Positions 32,866 through 42,354 of a DNA stretch of 64,000 bases are shown in pieces (position 1 is the first letter of the stretch; each line of letters begins with the position of its first letter). Source of the DNA: Methanomassiliicoccales archaeon LGM-RCC1 (GTDB taxonomy: Archaea > Thermoplasmatota > Thermoplasmata > Methanomassiliicoccales > Methanomethylophilaceae); contig CP115555.1 in the NCBI GenBank assembly GCA_030168575.1, positions 1,302,001 through 1,366,000 on the forward strand, read 5' to 3'. The position numbers and the translations under genes are program-made. The notes under the pieces were generated by a model, which made no database searches, was not told where the DNA came from, and was given only the letters and a program-made list of their open reading frames with translations.

Positions 32866-34128
32866 ATGGAAGGATACATGCCGCGTATCATCGACAATGA
32901 GCTCGAATTCTATTTGGATTCATTTGGAGCAGTACTTCTCAGAGGGCCAAAATGGTGTGGAAAAACTACAACAGCATCCAATATTGCAGCCAGTACCATA
33001 AAGATGCAGGATCCAAAGAAATCCAAAGACTATATAGCGGCAGCAGAAGCGGATGTATCCTTGATTCTGGAAGGGGAACAGCCCAGGCTCATCGACGAGT
33101 GGCAGGTTTCTCCTGTTATTTGGGATGCAGTGCGTAGCAATGTGGATGAAGGCGGAAAAAACGGACAATTTATACTAACCGGTTCCAGAATACCATCAGA
33201 AGATAGTATCCAACATAGCGGAGCAGGCAGAATCGGAGTTCTAGATATGTATCCTATGAGCCTGTACGAATCCAAAGACTCGAATGGAAAAGTATCTTTA
33301 AAGGCATTGTTTGATGGAGATTTTCAGAACGGAGTCAAATCAGACCTTTCTGTCAAAAAGATCGCTGAATGTCTATGTCGTGGGGGTTGGCCTGCGAATA
33401 TGGGCTTGAGTTACCGTAAATGCGCAATCAGAATCAAAAGTTATCTCGATCTGATATATGAGAGTGATGACGTCTCTTTAAGAAAATATGCTAAGGATCC
33501 CGCTACAGCCAAAGAGATTATAAGATCTTACGCAAGGAATGTCTCCTCTATGGCAACAATGAAAACGATGGTCGCTGATGTGGTCAAGAATGATGTTTCT
33601 ATCTCTTCGGACAGATTCGCCGACTATCTGGCTGCATTGAGAGGAGTCTTCCTCATAGAGGATGTTCCCGCGTGGAATCCGCAGATCAGATCGAAGGATG
33701 CAATAAGGGCGGGTCCTAAAAGGGAATTGATCGATCCATCCATCGCTGCATATTACCTGGGGATAACTCCTGATAACTTTGTAGATGATTTCAATACATT
33801 CGGTTTACTATTCGAATCGTTATGCATAAGAGACCTCAGAGTCTACTCTTCCAGTTTATCGGGTGAGGTGCTCTATTATCATGATAAATATGGGTTGGAG
33901 GCAGACGCCGTCGTCAGGTTAGATGATGGAAGATACGGAGTCATCGAAGTGAAGCTTGGAAGTAAGGATATCGATGAAGGTGCAGAGAATCTATGTAAGT
34001 TGGAATCATTGTTGGAGGAACATGAGATGAAACTGCCAAGTTTCAAAATGGTCCTGACAGGAACTGAATTGGCTTATCAAAGGGACGATGGTGTTTACGT
34101 AGTCCCTATCGGATGTCTTGGACCATAA
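32866..34128 (+). CDS. AAA_14/DUF4143 ATPase (second copy, inside the tRNA-bounded segment)
   Basis: A 420-residue ATPase from ATG 32866, with ATG 32878 (AAGGATAC before it) as alternative. Walker A is LLRGPKWCGKTTTASNIA near residue 25; PRLIDEWQVSPVIWDAVR is the typical AAA_14 Walker B segment; FILTGSR follows. The C-terminus has the DUF4143 nuclease-like pattern LEADAVVRLDDGRYGVIEVKLG (Asp, Glu-x-Lys). It is a different subgroup from the 31223 gene, with little sequence shared outside motifs. AT-rich, TAA stop (rare here), and flanked by tRNA-Ser end duplications, all pointing to acquisition. Confidence 0.87.
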   Translation: MEGYMPRIIDNELEFYLDSFGAVLLRGPKWCGKTTTASNIAASTIKMQDPKKSKDYIAAAEADVSLILEGEQPRLIDEWQVSPVIWDAVRSNVDEGGKNGQFILTGSRIPSEDSIQHSGAGRIGVLDMYPMSLYESKDSNGKVSLKALFDGDFQNGVKSDLSVKKIAECLCRGGWPANMGLSYRKCAIRIKSYLDLIYESDDVSLRKYAKDPATAKEIIRSYARNVSSMATMKTMVADVVKNDVSISSDRFADYLAALRGVFLIEDVPAWNPQIRSKDAIRAGPKRELIDPSIAAYYLGITPDNFVDDFNTFGLLFESLCIRDLRVYSSSLSGEVLYYHDKYGLEADAVVRLDDGRYGVIEVKLGSKDIDEGAENLCKLESLLEEHEMKLPSFKMVLTGTELAYQRDDGVYVVPIGCLGP

Positions 34129-34141
34129 TTGGGCGAAAAGG

Positions 34142-34224
34142 CGCGGAGGAAGGGATTTGAACCCTCGAGGAGATGCTCCACCGGTTTTCAAGACCGGCGC
34201 CGTAGGCCGCTTGGCTACCTCCGC
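34142..34224 (-). tRNA. tRNA-Ser (anticodon TGA)
   Basis: Acceptor arms GCGGAGG (5', ending at 34224) and CCTCCGC (34143-34149 on the complement) pair perfectly. The anticodon loop CTTGAAA gives TGA between CCGGT and ACCGG arms, a long class II variable arm follows, and GGTTCAAATCC is the T-loop. Discriminator G is at 34142; the full CCA is not encoded (GCC then T). Its 3' end is duplicated at 32626-32641. Confidence 0.96.
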
Positions 34225-34256
34225 TTGAGTTCTCGATAGAGCAACTACTATAAAAA

Positions 34257-35174
34257 TCAGTTTTTCTCCGTTTTCGGAGCGGGCCACAGTCTGTCGAAAG
34301 ACCCTTGCATGATCACGAACCACAGGTTCTCGACCATCAGCGAGAGCACGGCAGGCAGCAGGGCATTGGGATAGCTTACGGAGAACATCATGATGCACAG
34401 TGTCGCGGCTAGACCGGAATTCCTCCAGGTGGAGAGGGCCACGTAGACCACGCCTTTGTCCCTGTCGAAACGCATCTTCTTCAGGATGAAGATCATCGCC
34501 AGGCTGGGGATGAATATCCTGGCAAGGTTGGCCAGGAGCAGCCAAAGGGCGATATCGGGATTCTCGATGATGTAGTCCCTTCTGAAGCCGACACTGATGA
34601 AGACCATGACCATGATGACGACGTTCATAACCATCACCTTGACCTTCGGGGGGATAGTTATCCTGTTTAGAGGAATATCAACGACAACGGGGATTACGAC
34701 GAACAGCAGGACATACTCCAGTATCTTCAGCCAACTGGCAGCTTCCCCCATGAGCATATGGGTGATGAACGGTGTGAGCGCTAGAGCGCACACGTAGATC
34801 ACGGAGAATCCGAGCATGCCCAGCTTCATGTCGCCCTTCATGTAGAAGGTCATGGTCATGACGGAAATTGCGCAGGGAACGGCAGAAAGCATCACCCAAC
34901 CGTACCACAGTGCGGCATCGTCTATGAAGAGCAGTCCAGTGAGGAGGGTGATCGCCGTGTTGAATCCGAAGCATAGAAGGAGGCAGAAAAGCACCCCTTT
35001 CCTGTTTTCCTTCATATCCGAGAAGTCGAACTTCAGCCCCTGGAGGGCCAGTGTCATCTGGATCATAAGTGTGATCATGAGCATGGTGGGCGCATCTGGA
35101 TGGTCGAATCCGAGGACCAGCCCCAGGGCAATCCCTATGATGATCCATACCTTGATGTCGAATACCATGCTCAT
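34257..35174 (-). CDS. BASS-family (bile acid:sodium symporter-like) transporter
   Basis: A 305-residue membrane protein with about nine or ten hydrophobic helices. The helical layout and the segment WRNSGLAATLCIMMF, where BASS proteins have a conserved crossover region, indicate the bile acid/Na+ symporter superfamily, which in prokaryotes carries organic anions or pantoate-like acids. The substrate cannot be inferred. Its start overlaps the stop of the XPD helicase gene (ATGA), an arrangement with no obvious functional logic. Confidence 0.8.
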   Translation of the reverse strand: MSMVFDIKVWIIIGIALGLVLGFDHPDAPTMLMITLMIQMTLALQGLKFDFSDMKENRKGVLFCLLLCFGFNTAITLLTGLLFIDDAALWYGWVMLSAVPCAISVMTMTFYMKGDMKLGMLGFSVIYVCALALTPFITHMLMGEAASWLKILEYVLLFVVIPVVVDIPLNRITIPPKVKVMVMNVVIMVMVFISVGFRRDYIIENPDIALWLLLANLARIFIPSLAMIFILKKMRFDRDKGVVYVALSTWRNSGLAATLCIMMFSVSYPNALLPAVLSLMVENLWFVIMQGSFDRLWPAPKTEKN

Positions 35175-37237
35175 CTGAAGAACCTCGCTGCATCTCCGGC
35201 AGGATCATCGCTTAGCTTGGCCTCCAGCTGCTTGACGTATCTGGATGCCCTGTTGTCTAGGATCACTGCCATTCCGCGGTCGGTCTCCGTCCTTATCAAA
35301 CGGCCGATCGCCTGCTTCATCTTCCTGAGAGCCGGAACTTCGCTTGTGTATATCCAACCTTTGCCTGCTCCATATCTCTGATCGAACATCGCCGACATGG
35401 CTTTAAGCTCGGTAGACGGGGGAGGATAGGGGATTCCGACAATGATGGCGTAGCATAGCTCGTCGCCGGGGAAATCCATGCCCTCTGCGACCGATCCGCC
35501 CATGACCGAGAAGAAAACTCCGTCGCGGCCGTTGCGGAACGCAGCTAAATTCTCCATGGTCTTGCGCTGGTTGCGGGACTCCTCCCAGTAGAGCCTCTTG
35601 TTGATATGCATCTCCAGATAGGGGCGCATGCTGCGCATGAACGAGTAGGATGTGAAGAACACCAAGGTGTTCTTGTCGACGGAGTTGCAGAGCATCGTGA
35701 TGTAACGTTCTATGCGGTTCTGCATCCCAGGGTCCTTCTGCATCTCCTTCTGCTGAGTCGTGACATCGTTCACATAGAGCACTGATCTGTTCTCGGGCGG
35801 GAAGGGCGAGGGGTACATCCTGAACCTCGGGTTCCCCCTGATACCGAGAACCCTAGCGTATTGGTCCAACGGCTGCAGAGTTCCGGACATATGGATAGCC
35901 CCAGGGATGCTGTTCAGGAAGACAGAAATCTCTGCGGGATCGATGCACTTGGCGCTAAGGAACTCGCCGTCCTGATCTATCTTAAGGGACCTCACGAACC
36001 TGTCTGAAGCCGAGGAGCACCAGTCCTTCATGGCTATGCCCAGAGTCTGTATCTCGGAGACCCTGTTATCACCCTGCTCCATAAGGAGCTCTGTCCTGGC
36101 CTCACCATAGTCCATCACCCTCTCGATGGCCGCATCAAGGTCCTGAGACCTCATCCCGAACTTCTTCATCATGCGCTGCTCGATGTAGTCGTCGTTCAGA
36201 ACGACCTCCTTCTCGTTGAGGCCGAGCTTCTCTGTGGCGACATTGCGAATGCAGTTCTTGAAGAAGGATAGGAAATCCTTCAGTTCGACCTCCATCCAAA
36301 CGGTCGGGTTGCCCTTCATGGTGGAGCATTCGTCTATGGCGTTGTCCACCAGGTCCTTGGTTATCGTGAAGCTCTCCTGATCCCTTGCCGCATCCACGAG
36401 GTTATGGGCCTCGTCGACTATCAGCAGCATGCTCTCCGGACTCTCCTCGAGGCCGAGATTGGCCATGAGGGTAGTACGGATGTCCGTGGAAAGGATATGG
36501 ACGTAAGGAACAGCTACGACGTCGAACTTCTTCATGAGCTGTTTCTTCATCTCATATGGGCAGACACCTATCTTCTCGCAGTACCTGTCCAGTTCGTCAG
36601 ATGTGGGGAAGTTGTTCAGGACGTAGTTCTCTACGTTATCGATCTCAGTCTTGATCCTGTCGAAGTAGCGGCATCCGCCTGCGGATCCCTTGATGCTCTT
36701 GGAGCGCTTCTCCTCGCACATCATGGATAGAACCTTTGGCGAGAGATTCTCATAGTCCTTCGTACCTCTGAACAGAGGGCAGGATTTGTTACGGCCGGTG
36801 ATCGTGAGTCCGGATACGTTCTTGATGCGCGATATGGCCTTGAGCTCTCTCATGACCTGATCGCTCTGCGAGATCGTCCTTGTGAGATAGACGATCTTCT
36901 TCCCTGTTTTATTGGCATGCTCCAGGCCCGCGGCGAGGGATACAATAGTCTTTCCTGTGCCTGTGCCGGATTCGATTATGATGTGCCTTCCCTCGTCCAA
37001 TGCGATGCGAATATCGGATATGATATCCATCTGGCATCCGCGAGGCTTGTAAGGGAGGTAGGGAGCCTCCTTGTTCTCTTCCTGAACGTATTCAACGGAG
37101 GTCTTCTTCGGGCCGATGCCGTCAAGGGATGACTGGATGCTGATATCTCCCGGACCCAGGGTGGCTCCGCAGGACCTGCATCTACGGCTGCCAGGAGGCA
37201 TTAAACTCTTGCATCTGCTGCAGAACATCCCTTGCAT
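35171..37237 (-). CDS. XPD/Rad3-type iron-sulfur DNA helicase with N-terminal zinc ribbon
   Basis: A 688-residue superfamily 2 helicase. Residues 1-25 form a ribbon (CSRC...CRSC). Walker A is ESGTGTGKTIVSLA near residue 90 and the DEAH box is LLIVDEAHNLVDAARD. Four cysteines between them (KSCPLF, MMCEEK, GGCRYF, GVCPYE) match the 4Fe-4S cluster of XPD/DinG enzymes. Late motifs SGTLQPLDQYA and GMDFPG and the terminal IGRLIR complete the core. Likely 5'-3' unwinding in repair. The zinc ribbon is an addition to standard XPD. AT-rich AGCT-motif DNA precedes the start. Confidence 0.92.
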   Translation of the reverse strand: MQGMFCSRCKSLMPPGSRRCRSCGATLGPGDISIQSSLDGIGPKKTSVEYVQEENKEAPYLPYKPRGCQMDIISDIRIALDEGRHIIIESGTGTGKTIVSLAAGLEHANKTGKKIVYLTRTISQSDQVMRELKAISRIKNVSGLTITGRNKSCPLFRGTKDYENLSPKVLSMMCEEKRSKSIKGSAGGCRYFDRIKTEIDNVENYVLNNFPTSDELDRYCEKIGVCPYEMKKQLMKKFDVVAVPYVHILSTDIRTTLMANLGLEESPESMLLIVDEAHNLVDAARDQESFTITKDLVDNAIDECSTMKGNPTVWMEVELKDFLSFFKNCIRNVATEKLGLNEKEVVLNDDYIEQRMMKKFGMRSQDLDAAIERVMDYGEARTELLMEQGDNRVSEIQTLGIAMKDWCSSASDRFVRSLKIDQDGEFLSAKCIDPAEISVFLNSIPGAIHMSGTLQPLDQYARVLGIRGNPRFRMYPSPFPPENRSVLYVNDVTTQQKEMQKDPGMQNRIERYITMLCNSVDKNTLVFFTSYSFMRSMRPYLEMHINKRLYWEESRNQRKTMENLAAFRNGRDGVFFSVMGGSVAEGMDFPGDELCYAIIVGIPYPPPSTELKAMSAMFDQRYGAGKGWIYTSEVPALRKMKQAIGRLIRTETDRGMAVILDNRASRYVKQLEAKLSDDPAGDAARFFR

Positions 37238-37385
37238 GCGCTCGATGAAACGAGGACAGGATATAATGCTATCTCGAACCGGTTCAAGTCATTAAATTTA
37301 GTAAATAGCTTAATGAAGATAATTAATTTAGTTAATTAAGCTATTAACTTAATTAATTTACAATTATTATTGAAAAGATACGTAG
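37238..37385. repeat. AT-rich intergenic DNA with AGCT-centred motif copies
   Basis: Between the TPR-like gene and XPD, the run AATTAATTTAG / TTAATTAAGCTATTAAC repeats the word found many times in 50615-51424. It holds the XPD promoter. No gene is visible. Confidence 0.55.
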
Positions 37386-38297
37386 TCAAAATTGGCCGTT
37401 GGTCTGATTGTTCAGATAGTCTTTGGCGCCATTCACTCCCATGGTCATAGCGCGCACAAGGTGCTTTTCGGCCTCTTGGACCTTGCCTTGCGTCATCAGG
37501 GCCGAAGCTATATCCTGGTGCATGTGCACGAGGATCTCGGGATCCTCTAGCCTGTTCACCTTGAGCATCTCCTCAAGAAGCTGGATAGCCAAGTTAAGGT
37601 CCGCGATGTACATGTCGTCCAGTCCGAGCTCGCTCTCGCATTGAGATCTTGAGATTATCGGGACCACCAGTTCCTCCATATCCTCAATCTCGTTGCTGTC
37701 GACCAGGTCGGTACCTTGTGATATTGCCTCCGAATAGCATTCCATAGCTGCACGAAGGTCGCCCATACCTAGTTTGCATTCCCCTTCCAGCGTGTGGAGC
37801 TCCATAAGACGGTTTCCTGACCATTTGTCTGTCGATCTGGCGAGTAACGAAAGGCCCTTCTGAACGAATTCCTCTGCATCCTCAGGATACTCGCAGTCAA
37901 TGAGGTTCTCTGCCGATTCTATGCAGAGCCTGATGATGCCCGCCTTATCGTAGTGCTTGGAGTCGGTCTTGAGCTCCGGAAGCCTGGAGATTGCATAACC
38001 ATATTCTTCGGAGACCTCAGAACGCTGCTCATAAAGGATGGCGCCCATCGTCGCATGGGCCTTGATGTACGTTCCGGCATCAACTGAGGTGCCGTCAGAC
38101 TCGAGTTCGTCGATCATCTCTGTTGCCGCTGTCAGGTCCTCCATAGCGGATGTGAAATACCCCAACATGTAGAGGATGCAACCGCGGTTGACGTAAGCAT
38201 CGATAAGCTCGGGAGAGGTGCCGTTGGACTCCAGCATGTTGACTGTAGAATTGCACTCTGAAAGGGCCTTCTCCAAACGGATCTCCGAAACGTCCAT
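37386..38297 (-). CDS. TPR-like helical repeat protein
   Basis: A 303-residue all-helical protein from ATG 38297 (MDVSEIRLEKAL). The frame is open to 38561, but that part lies opposite the pyridoxal kinase gene and is a shadow. Repeats resembling tetratricopeptide units occur, such as AYVNRGCILYMLGYFTSAMEDLTAA, ECKLGMGDLRAAMECYSEA and ASALMTQGKVQEAEKHLVRA. It is probably a scaffold for protein-protein contacts. Divergent from the kinase-GNAT gene with a short shared promoter. Confidence 0.75.
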   Translation of the reverse strand: MDVSEIRLEKALSECNSTVNMLESNGTSPELIDAYVNRGCILYMLGYFTSAMEDLTAATEMIDELESDGTSVDAGTYIKAHATMGAILYEQRSEVSEEYGYAISRLPELKTDSKHYDKAGIIRLCIESAENLIDCEYPEDAEEFVQKGLSLLARSTDKWSGNRLMELHTLEGECKLGMGDLRAAMECYSEAISQGTDLVDSNEIEDMEELVVPIISRSQCESELGLDDMYIADLNLAIQLLEEMLKVNRLEDPEILVHMHQDIASALMTQGKVQEAEKHLVRAMTMGVNGAKDYLNNQTNGQF

Positions 38298-38403
38298 GCC
38301 GTTGGGATGTGGATGAGGGATAAAAACTATGACTTCCGAAGCCTCGGTGCAAAGAATTGTACGATAGCAATCTTTATCTTTTACTATCCTTGTGAAGTGG
38401 CCG

Positions 38404-39747
38404 ATGTCCCACGGTAGAATGTTGGCTGTGCACGATATATCATGCGTCGGCAGGTGCTCGTTGACCGTAGCCTTGCCCATCATATCGTCAATTGGTATCG
38501 AATGCTCTGTGCTGCCCACCGCAGTCCTCTCAACCCATACGGGAGGATTCCAGGGTTTCACCTACCGTGATCTGACCGAGGACATACACCCCATCCAGGA
38601 GCATTGGAGATCCTTGGGATTGGATTTCGATGCATTCTACACCGGTTTCCTCGGGTCATTCGAGCAGATTGACCTTGTCTGCGATCTGCTGGACAAGCTT
38701 TCCAACAAGAGGACCACGGCCTATGTCGACCCCGTCATGGGCGACAAGGGGAACCTGTACTCCGTGTTCGACATGGAATTTCCCAAGGAGATGAGGAAAC
38801 TCTGCGAGAGAGCGGATGTCCTCATGCCCAACCTTACAGAGCTGTCTTTCCTCCTGGGCCAGGAGTACAAGGACGGGCCTTATGAATGGGGATACATCGA
38901 ATCCATGCTGAATGCTGCTGAGGTCTTCGGACTGAAGAAGATCGTAATCACCGGTGTAAGCTTCGAGCCGGGAAAGGTCGGCGCAGTCTTCAAGGACTAC
39001 GATACAGGGGAGACTGGGCAGGTCATGAGGGACATGATAGAAGGCTACTACCACGGCACCGGCGATGTGTTCAGCTCAGCACTGGTAGGGGCACTCGAAT
39101 CGGGCATAGGCCTGAAGGATTCCGTCCGCATAGCCGTCGATTACACCGTAGGTTCCATCAAAAGGACCTATTACTCCGGTGCAGACGTCAGGTACGGAGT
39201 CGATTTCGAACAGGGCATCGGACAGTATGTACGCCAGGTGGAGGTCCTTAGGAACGGACCGGAATTTATGAAGGCTACCTCAAACATGGAGATATCCCGT
39301 GTGGCTGGACTGGCCGCCAGGATTTGGCCGGAGGCCTATGACGGGATTGTAGAAGATGAGCAGATAGACTACATGGTCACGACCATGCAGTGCTACGATG
39401 CCATCAAAGAGCAGATCTCCGACGGATACTCATACTACATCATCCGCAGCGAGGGCAACGATATCGGCTATCTCGGGATCCATCCCGATGATGGTGGCAT
39501 GTTCCTGTCCAAGTTCTACATCGACGGCCAGCACAGGGGAATGGGATTGTCATCGAGATCCATAGCTTTCCTGAAGCAGCTCTGCACGAAGCAGGACATC
39601 CACAGGATCCACCTCACCGTCAAGCGCGACAACTACCGCGCCATCGAGGCCTACAAGCACATGGGATTCAGCATAAGCGCATCCATCGACAAGCCGATAG
39701 GCAACGGTTTCGAGATGAACGATTACATAATGGAACTCTTATTCTGA
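38404..39747 (+). CDS. Pyridoxal kinase fused to a GNAT acetyltransferase
   Basis: Residues 1-280 are a PdxY/PdxK-type ribokinase-fold kinase that phosphorylates B6 vitamers. The signs are HDISCVGRCSLTVALPI, VLPTAVLSTHTGGFQG, AYVDPVMGDKG, MPNLTE and the catalytic GTGDVFSSALVGAL. Residues 290-447 are a GNAT domain with the acetyl-CoA loop QHRGMGLSSRSI and NYRAIEAYKHMGF. The chain is continuous with no frameshift, so a true two-domain fusion. The link between B6 and acetylation is unclear. ATG 38404 is chosen over GTG 38392. ygiQ follows by six bases. Confidence 0.9.
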   Translation: MSHGRMLAVHDISCVGRCSLTVALPIISSIGIECSVLPTAVLSTHTGGFQGFTYRDLTEDIHPIQEHWRSLGLDFDAFYTGFLGSFEQIDLVCDLLDKLSNKRTTAYVDPVMGDKGNLYSVFDMEFPKEMRKLCERADVLMPNLTELSFLLGQEYKDGPYEWGYIESMLNAAEVFGLKKIVITGVSFEPGKVGAVFKDYDTGETGQVMRDMIEGYYHGTGDVFSSALVGALESGIGLKDSVRIAVDYTVGSIKRTYYSGADVRYGVDFEQGIGQYVRQVEVLRNGPEFMKATSNMEISRVAGLAARIWPEAYDGIVEDEQIDYMVTTMQCYDAIKEQISDGYSYYIIRSEGNDIGYLGIHPDDGGMFLSKFYIDGQHRGMGLSSRSIAFLKQLCTKQDIHRIHLTVKRDNYRAIEAYKHMGFSISASIDKPIGNGFEMNDYIMELLF

Positions 39748-39753
39748 CCTGAG

Positions 39754-41442
39754 ATGTTCATTCCAACGACCAGGGAGGAGGTCGCCAAGAGGGGATGGGA
39801 CGCATTGGACGTCGTCATCGTCTCAGGGGACACCTACACCGACAACTCGTACAACGGCGCTGCGCTGATAGGCCATTGGCTGATCTATAACGGTTTCAGG
39901 GTCGGCATCATAGCCCAGCCGAGGATCGATGCCCCCGATGACATCACCCGTTTGGGTTTACCTGAGTTGTATTGGTCGGTTTCCGCCGGATGCGTGGATT
40001 CCATGGTCGCCAACTACACCGCAGTGAACAAGTTCCGCAAGGACGATGACTTCACTCCTGGAGGCGTGAACAACAGGCGTCCTGACAGGGCATGTATCGC
40101 ATATACAAATCTCATCAAGAAGTACGCCAAGGGCAAGCCCATAATCCTCGGCGGCATAGAGGCCAGTCTGAGAAGGGTCGCCCATTACGATTATTGGTCC
40201 GATTCTGTCAGGAGATCGGTTCTGTTCGATTCCAAAGCTGATGCGATAACCTACGGAATGACAGAGCTCAGCAATCTGGCCATCGCTAATGCCATGAAGG
40301 ACGGAGCGGATTGGAAGGGGATCAACGGTGTATGCTATGCATCGAATACCGCTCCTGAGGGATATCTGGAGATGCCCTCGTATGAGGAGTGTTCAAAGGA
40401 TCACAAGGCCTTCAACCAAGCCTTCAGTCTGTTCAGGGACAACTGCGATCCTATAACCGCCAAAGGTCTTGTTCAGAAGCACGGCGACCGTTATCTGGTG
40501 CAGAATCCGCCGTCAAGGCTGCTTACCACAGAGGAACTGGACACCATCTATGGATTGGATTTCGAGGACGAGGTGCACCCATACTATCTGAAGGACGGCC
40601 CGGTGAAGGCGATGGACACGATCAAGAACTCCATCACCACCCACAGAGGATGCTACGGCGATTGCTCCTTCTGTGCTATCGCGGTGCATCAGGGACGCAC
40701 AGTCGTATCCCGTTCTGAGGAATCCATACTGAACGAGGCCAAAGGCTTCGCCTCCAAGCCAGATTTCAACGGCGTCATAAGGGATGTCGGAGGACCGACA
40801 GCCAACATGTACGGCATAGAATGCCGTCAGAAGCTCCGCATAGGCGCATGCAAGGACAAGTCATGCCTAGGTGACAAACCATGCCCCAAGCTCTGCATAG
40901 ACCACGGAAAACAGGTGCAGTTGCTAAGGGATATCAGATCCATCCCAGGAGTGAAACGCGTCTTCGTGGGATCCGGTATCCGTTACGACATGATCCTTGC
41001 AGACGAGAAGAACGGTGAGAGGTATCTCGAGAATCTCGTCAGGCATCATGTATCCGGTCAGATGAAGATCGCCCCGGAGCATGTTAGCAGAAGGGTTTTG
41101 AAGACGATGGGCAAACCTGGGCCAGAGAAGCTTACGGAGTTCAAGGACAGGTTTGACAAGTGCACCGCCAGATGCGGGAAGGAGCTGTTCCTGACCTATT
41201 ACTTCATTGCTGCGCATCCAGGTTGCAGGAACGAGGACATGGAGGAGCTCTCGAGATTCTGCCATAGCAGGCTCAAGACCAATCCTGAGCAGGTGCAGAT
41301 ATTCACTCCCACGCCTTCAACGGCCTCCACCTCGATGTATCATACCGGAGAGGATCTGGAGGGGCACAGGGTTTTCTCGGAGCATTCGATCAAGGGCAAG
41401 CAGGCCCAGAAGAGGATACTCGTGAGGGATAAGGATGCGTGA
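39754..41442 (+). CDS. ygiQ: YgiQ-family radical SAM protein
   Basis: A 562-residue radical SAM protein of the YgiQ (UPF0313) family, whose substrate is unknown. An N-terminal B12-binding-like domain (VIVSGDTYTDNSYNGAALIG) precedes the radical SAM core with CYGDCSFCAI near residue 305. The downstream segments PEHVSRRVLKTMGKPG and FTPTPSTASTSMYHTG are typical of the family. Four extra cysteines (CKDKSCLGDKPCPKLC, about residue 370) could bind a second cluster. Its end overlaps the next gene by eight bases. Confidence 0.93.
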   Translation: MFIPTTREEVAKRGWDALDVVIVSGDTYTDNSYNGAALIGHWLIYNGFRVGIIAQPRIDAPDDITRLGLPELYWSVSAGCVDSMVANYTAVNKFRKDDDFTPGGVNNRRPDRACIAYTNLIKKYAKGKPIILGGIEASLRRVAHYDYWSDSVRRSVLFDSKADAITYGMTELSNLAIANAMKDGADWKGINGVCYASNTAPEGYLEMPSYEECSKDHKAFNQAFSLFRDNCDPITAKGLVQKHGDRYLVQNPPSRLLTTEELDTIYGLDFEDEVHPYYLKDGPVKAMDTIKNSITTHRGCYGDCSFCAIAVHQGRTVVSRSEESILNEAKGFASKPDFNGVIRDVGGPTANMYGIECRQKLRIGACKDKSCLGDKPCPKLCIDHGKQVQLLRDIRSIPGVKRVFVGSGIRYDMILADEKNGERYLENLVRHHVSGQMKIAPEHVSRRVLKTMGKPGPEKLTEFKDRFDKCTARCGKELFLTYYFIAAHPGCRNEDMEELSRFCHSRLKTNPEQVQIFTPTPSTASTSMYHTGEDLEGHRVFSEHSIKGKQAQKRILVRDKDA

Positions 41443-42121
41443 TGTCGATGTCACATCCAGGATACGCCCTTTGGACATGTATCCCTATGATTCCTACAAG
41501 GTCATCCTGAAAGGCAAGATGCATCTGCATTATGCATACCGCATCACCGGCGAGGCCATCGAGATAGAGCTCTCCGATTACCTGAAGGATGCGCCTGATA
41601 ACGTCCTGAGTGATGAATGCAAGGCTATCGTGGCGTGGTCCAGGGGCAAGAGGTACAAGCAGTCGCCCCTGCTAACCGAGTACATCCTCTCCCCGGATTT
41701 CATAGTCAAGAGCAGACCTATTTTCCTCCAACGCACCAGGTCCCTCAAGCTGACCGAGCAGGGGAAGTGCAAGAACCTTCTGGATTCAGTCGAGAGGCTA
41801 AGGGATATGGAGCTCATCTTCGATGATGACATCAGGAACTCCTATTTCTCCTGGGCAGACCATATGCAGAAGTACAAATGGGGCCAGTGCAACCAGTTCT
41901 TCAGAGTCGTATCCGTCAATCCGTTGTTGGATGACGACAGCGTCCCCGACCTGGTCCTGGATTTCGTCATCTATCATGAGATCCTTCACCTTAGGCAGGA
42001 TATGTCCAAGGCCCATCGCCCCCACAACGCTCAGTTTAGATCGTGGGAGCACTTGTTCCCGGAATACGATGCCTGCGAAGAGTACCTGAGGACGTTCTAT
42101 TCGAGGAAACGTCTACATTGA
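41435..42121 (+). CDS. SprT/WLM-like metallopeptidase-domain protein
   Basis: A 228-residue protein with an N-terminal region I do not recognise and a C-terminal zinc peptidase-like domain. VIYHEILHLRQ gives HExxH and the downstream HNAQFRSWEHLFPEY supplies the usual third ligand region of M48/SprT/WLM proteins. Such proteins cleave DNA-crosslinked proteins or act on unfolded substrates. It overlaps ygiQ by eight bases and is probably co-translated. Confidence 0.78.
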   Translation: MRDVDVTSRIRPLDMYPYDSYKVILKGKMHLHYAYRITGEAIEIELSDYLKDAPDNVLSDECKAIVAWSRGKRYKQSPLLTEYILSPDFIVKSRPIFLQRTRSLKLTEQGKCKNLLDSVERLRDMELIFDDDIRNSYFSWADHMQKYKWGQCNQFFRVVSVNPLLDDDSVPDLVLDFVIYHEILHLRQDMSKAHRPHNAQFRSWEHLFPEYDACEEYLRTFYSRKRLH

Positions 42122-42354
42122 AAACCTATGCCCATCATCGATGCTGTAATTCTCGCTGGACTTTTCTTTCCTTATCGAGACGTAAGCCCCTCGACCTCGT
42201 CGGGCTTGAATTCGAGGACAGCGGGCCCTGCACATGCTGTCAGCGTTCTGATCTCATGCATATGAGGTTCAGGTTCCGAAACTTCTATTCGATCCGACCT
42301 TCCTGGTCAAAGGTATATAAATCAGTTAAACGGATTCATATCCGGTGACTCAAA
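42122..42354. other. Intergenic region with one TATA box
   Basis: No convincing gene. A 29-codon minus-strand frame (ATG near 42265 to TAA near 42177) has coding-like composition but no ribosome site. TATA box TATATAAA at 42314-42321 serves the small gene at 42355. Confidence 0.5.

Larger units (their letters stand above)
32626..34156. mobile_element. Small integrated segment bounded by tRNA-Ser 3'-end duplications
   Basis: GCGCGGAGGAAGGGAT occurs at 34141-34156, where it is the acceptor/T-arm 3' end of tRNA-Ser, and again at 32626-32641. The 1515-bp interval is AT-rich, lies on the 3' side of the tRNA, and carries one AAA ATPase gene. This is the signature of integration at a tRNA attachment site. 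No integrase is present, so it is probably a deletion remnant or was mobilised in trans. Confidence 0.65.

Noticed and set aside
38298-38561. N-terminal extension of the TPR-like protein
   Set aside because: Overlaps the start of the kinase-GNAT gene on the other strand and its composition is unlike the rest of the protein; ATG 38297 is the better start.
42177-42265. 29-codon minus-strand frame before the small gene
   Set aside because: Coding-like composition but no ribosome site, no homologue I recognise and the opposite orientation to both neighbours.
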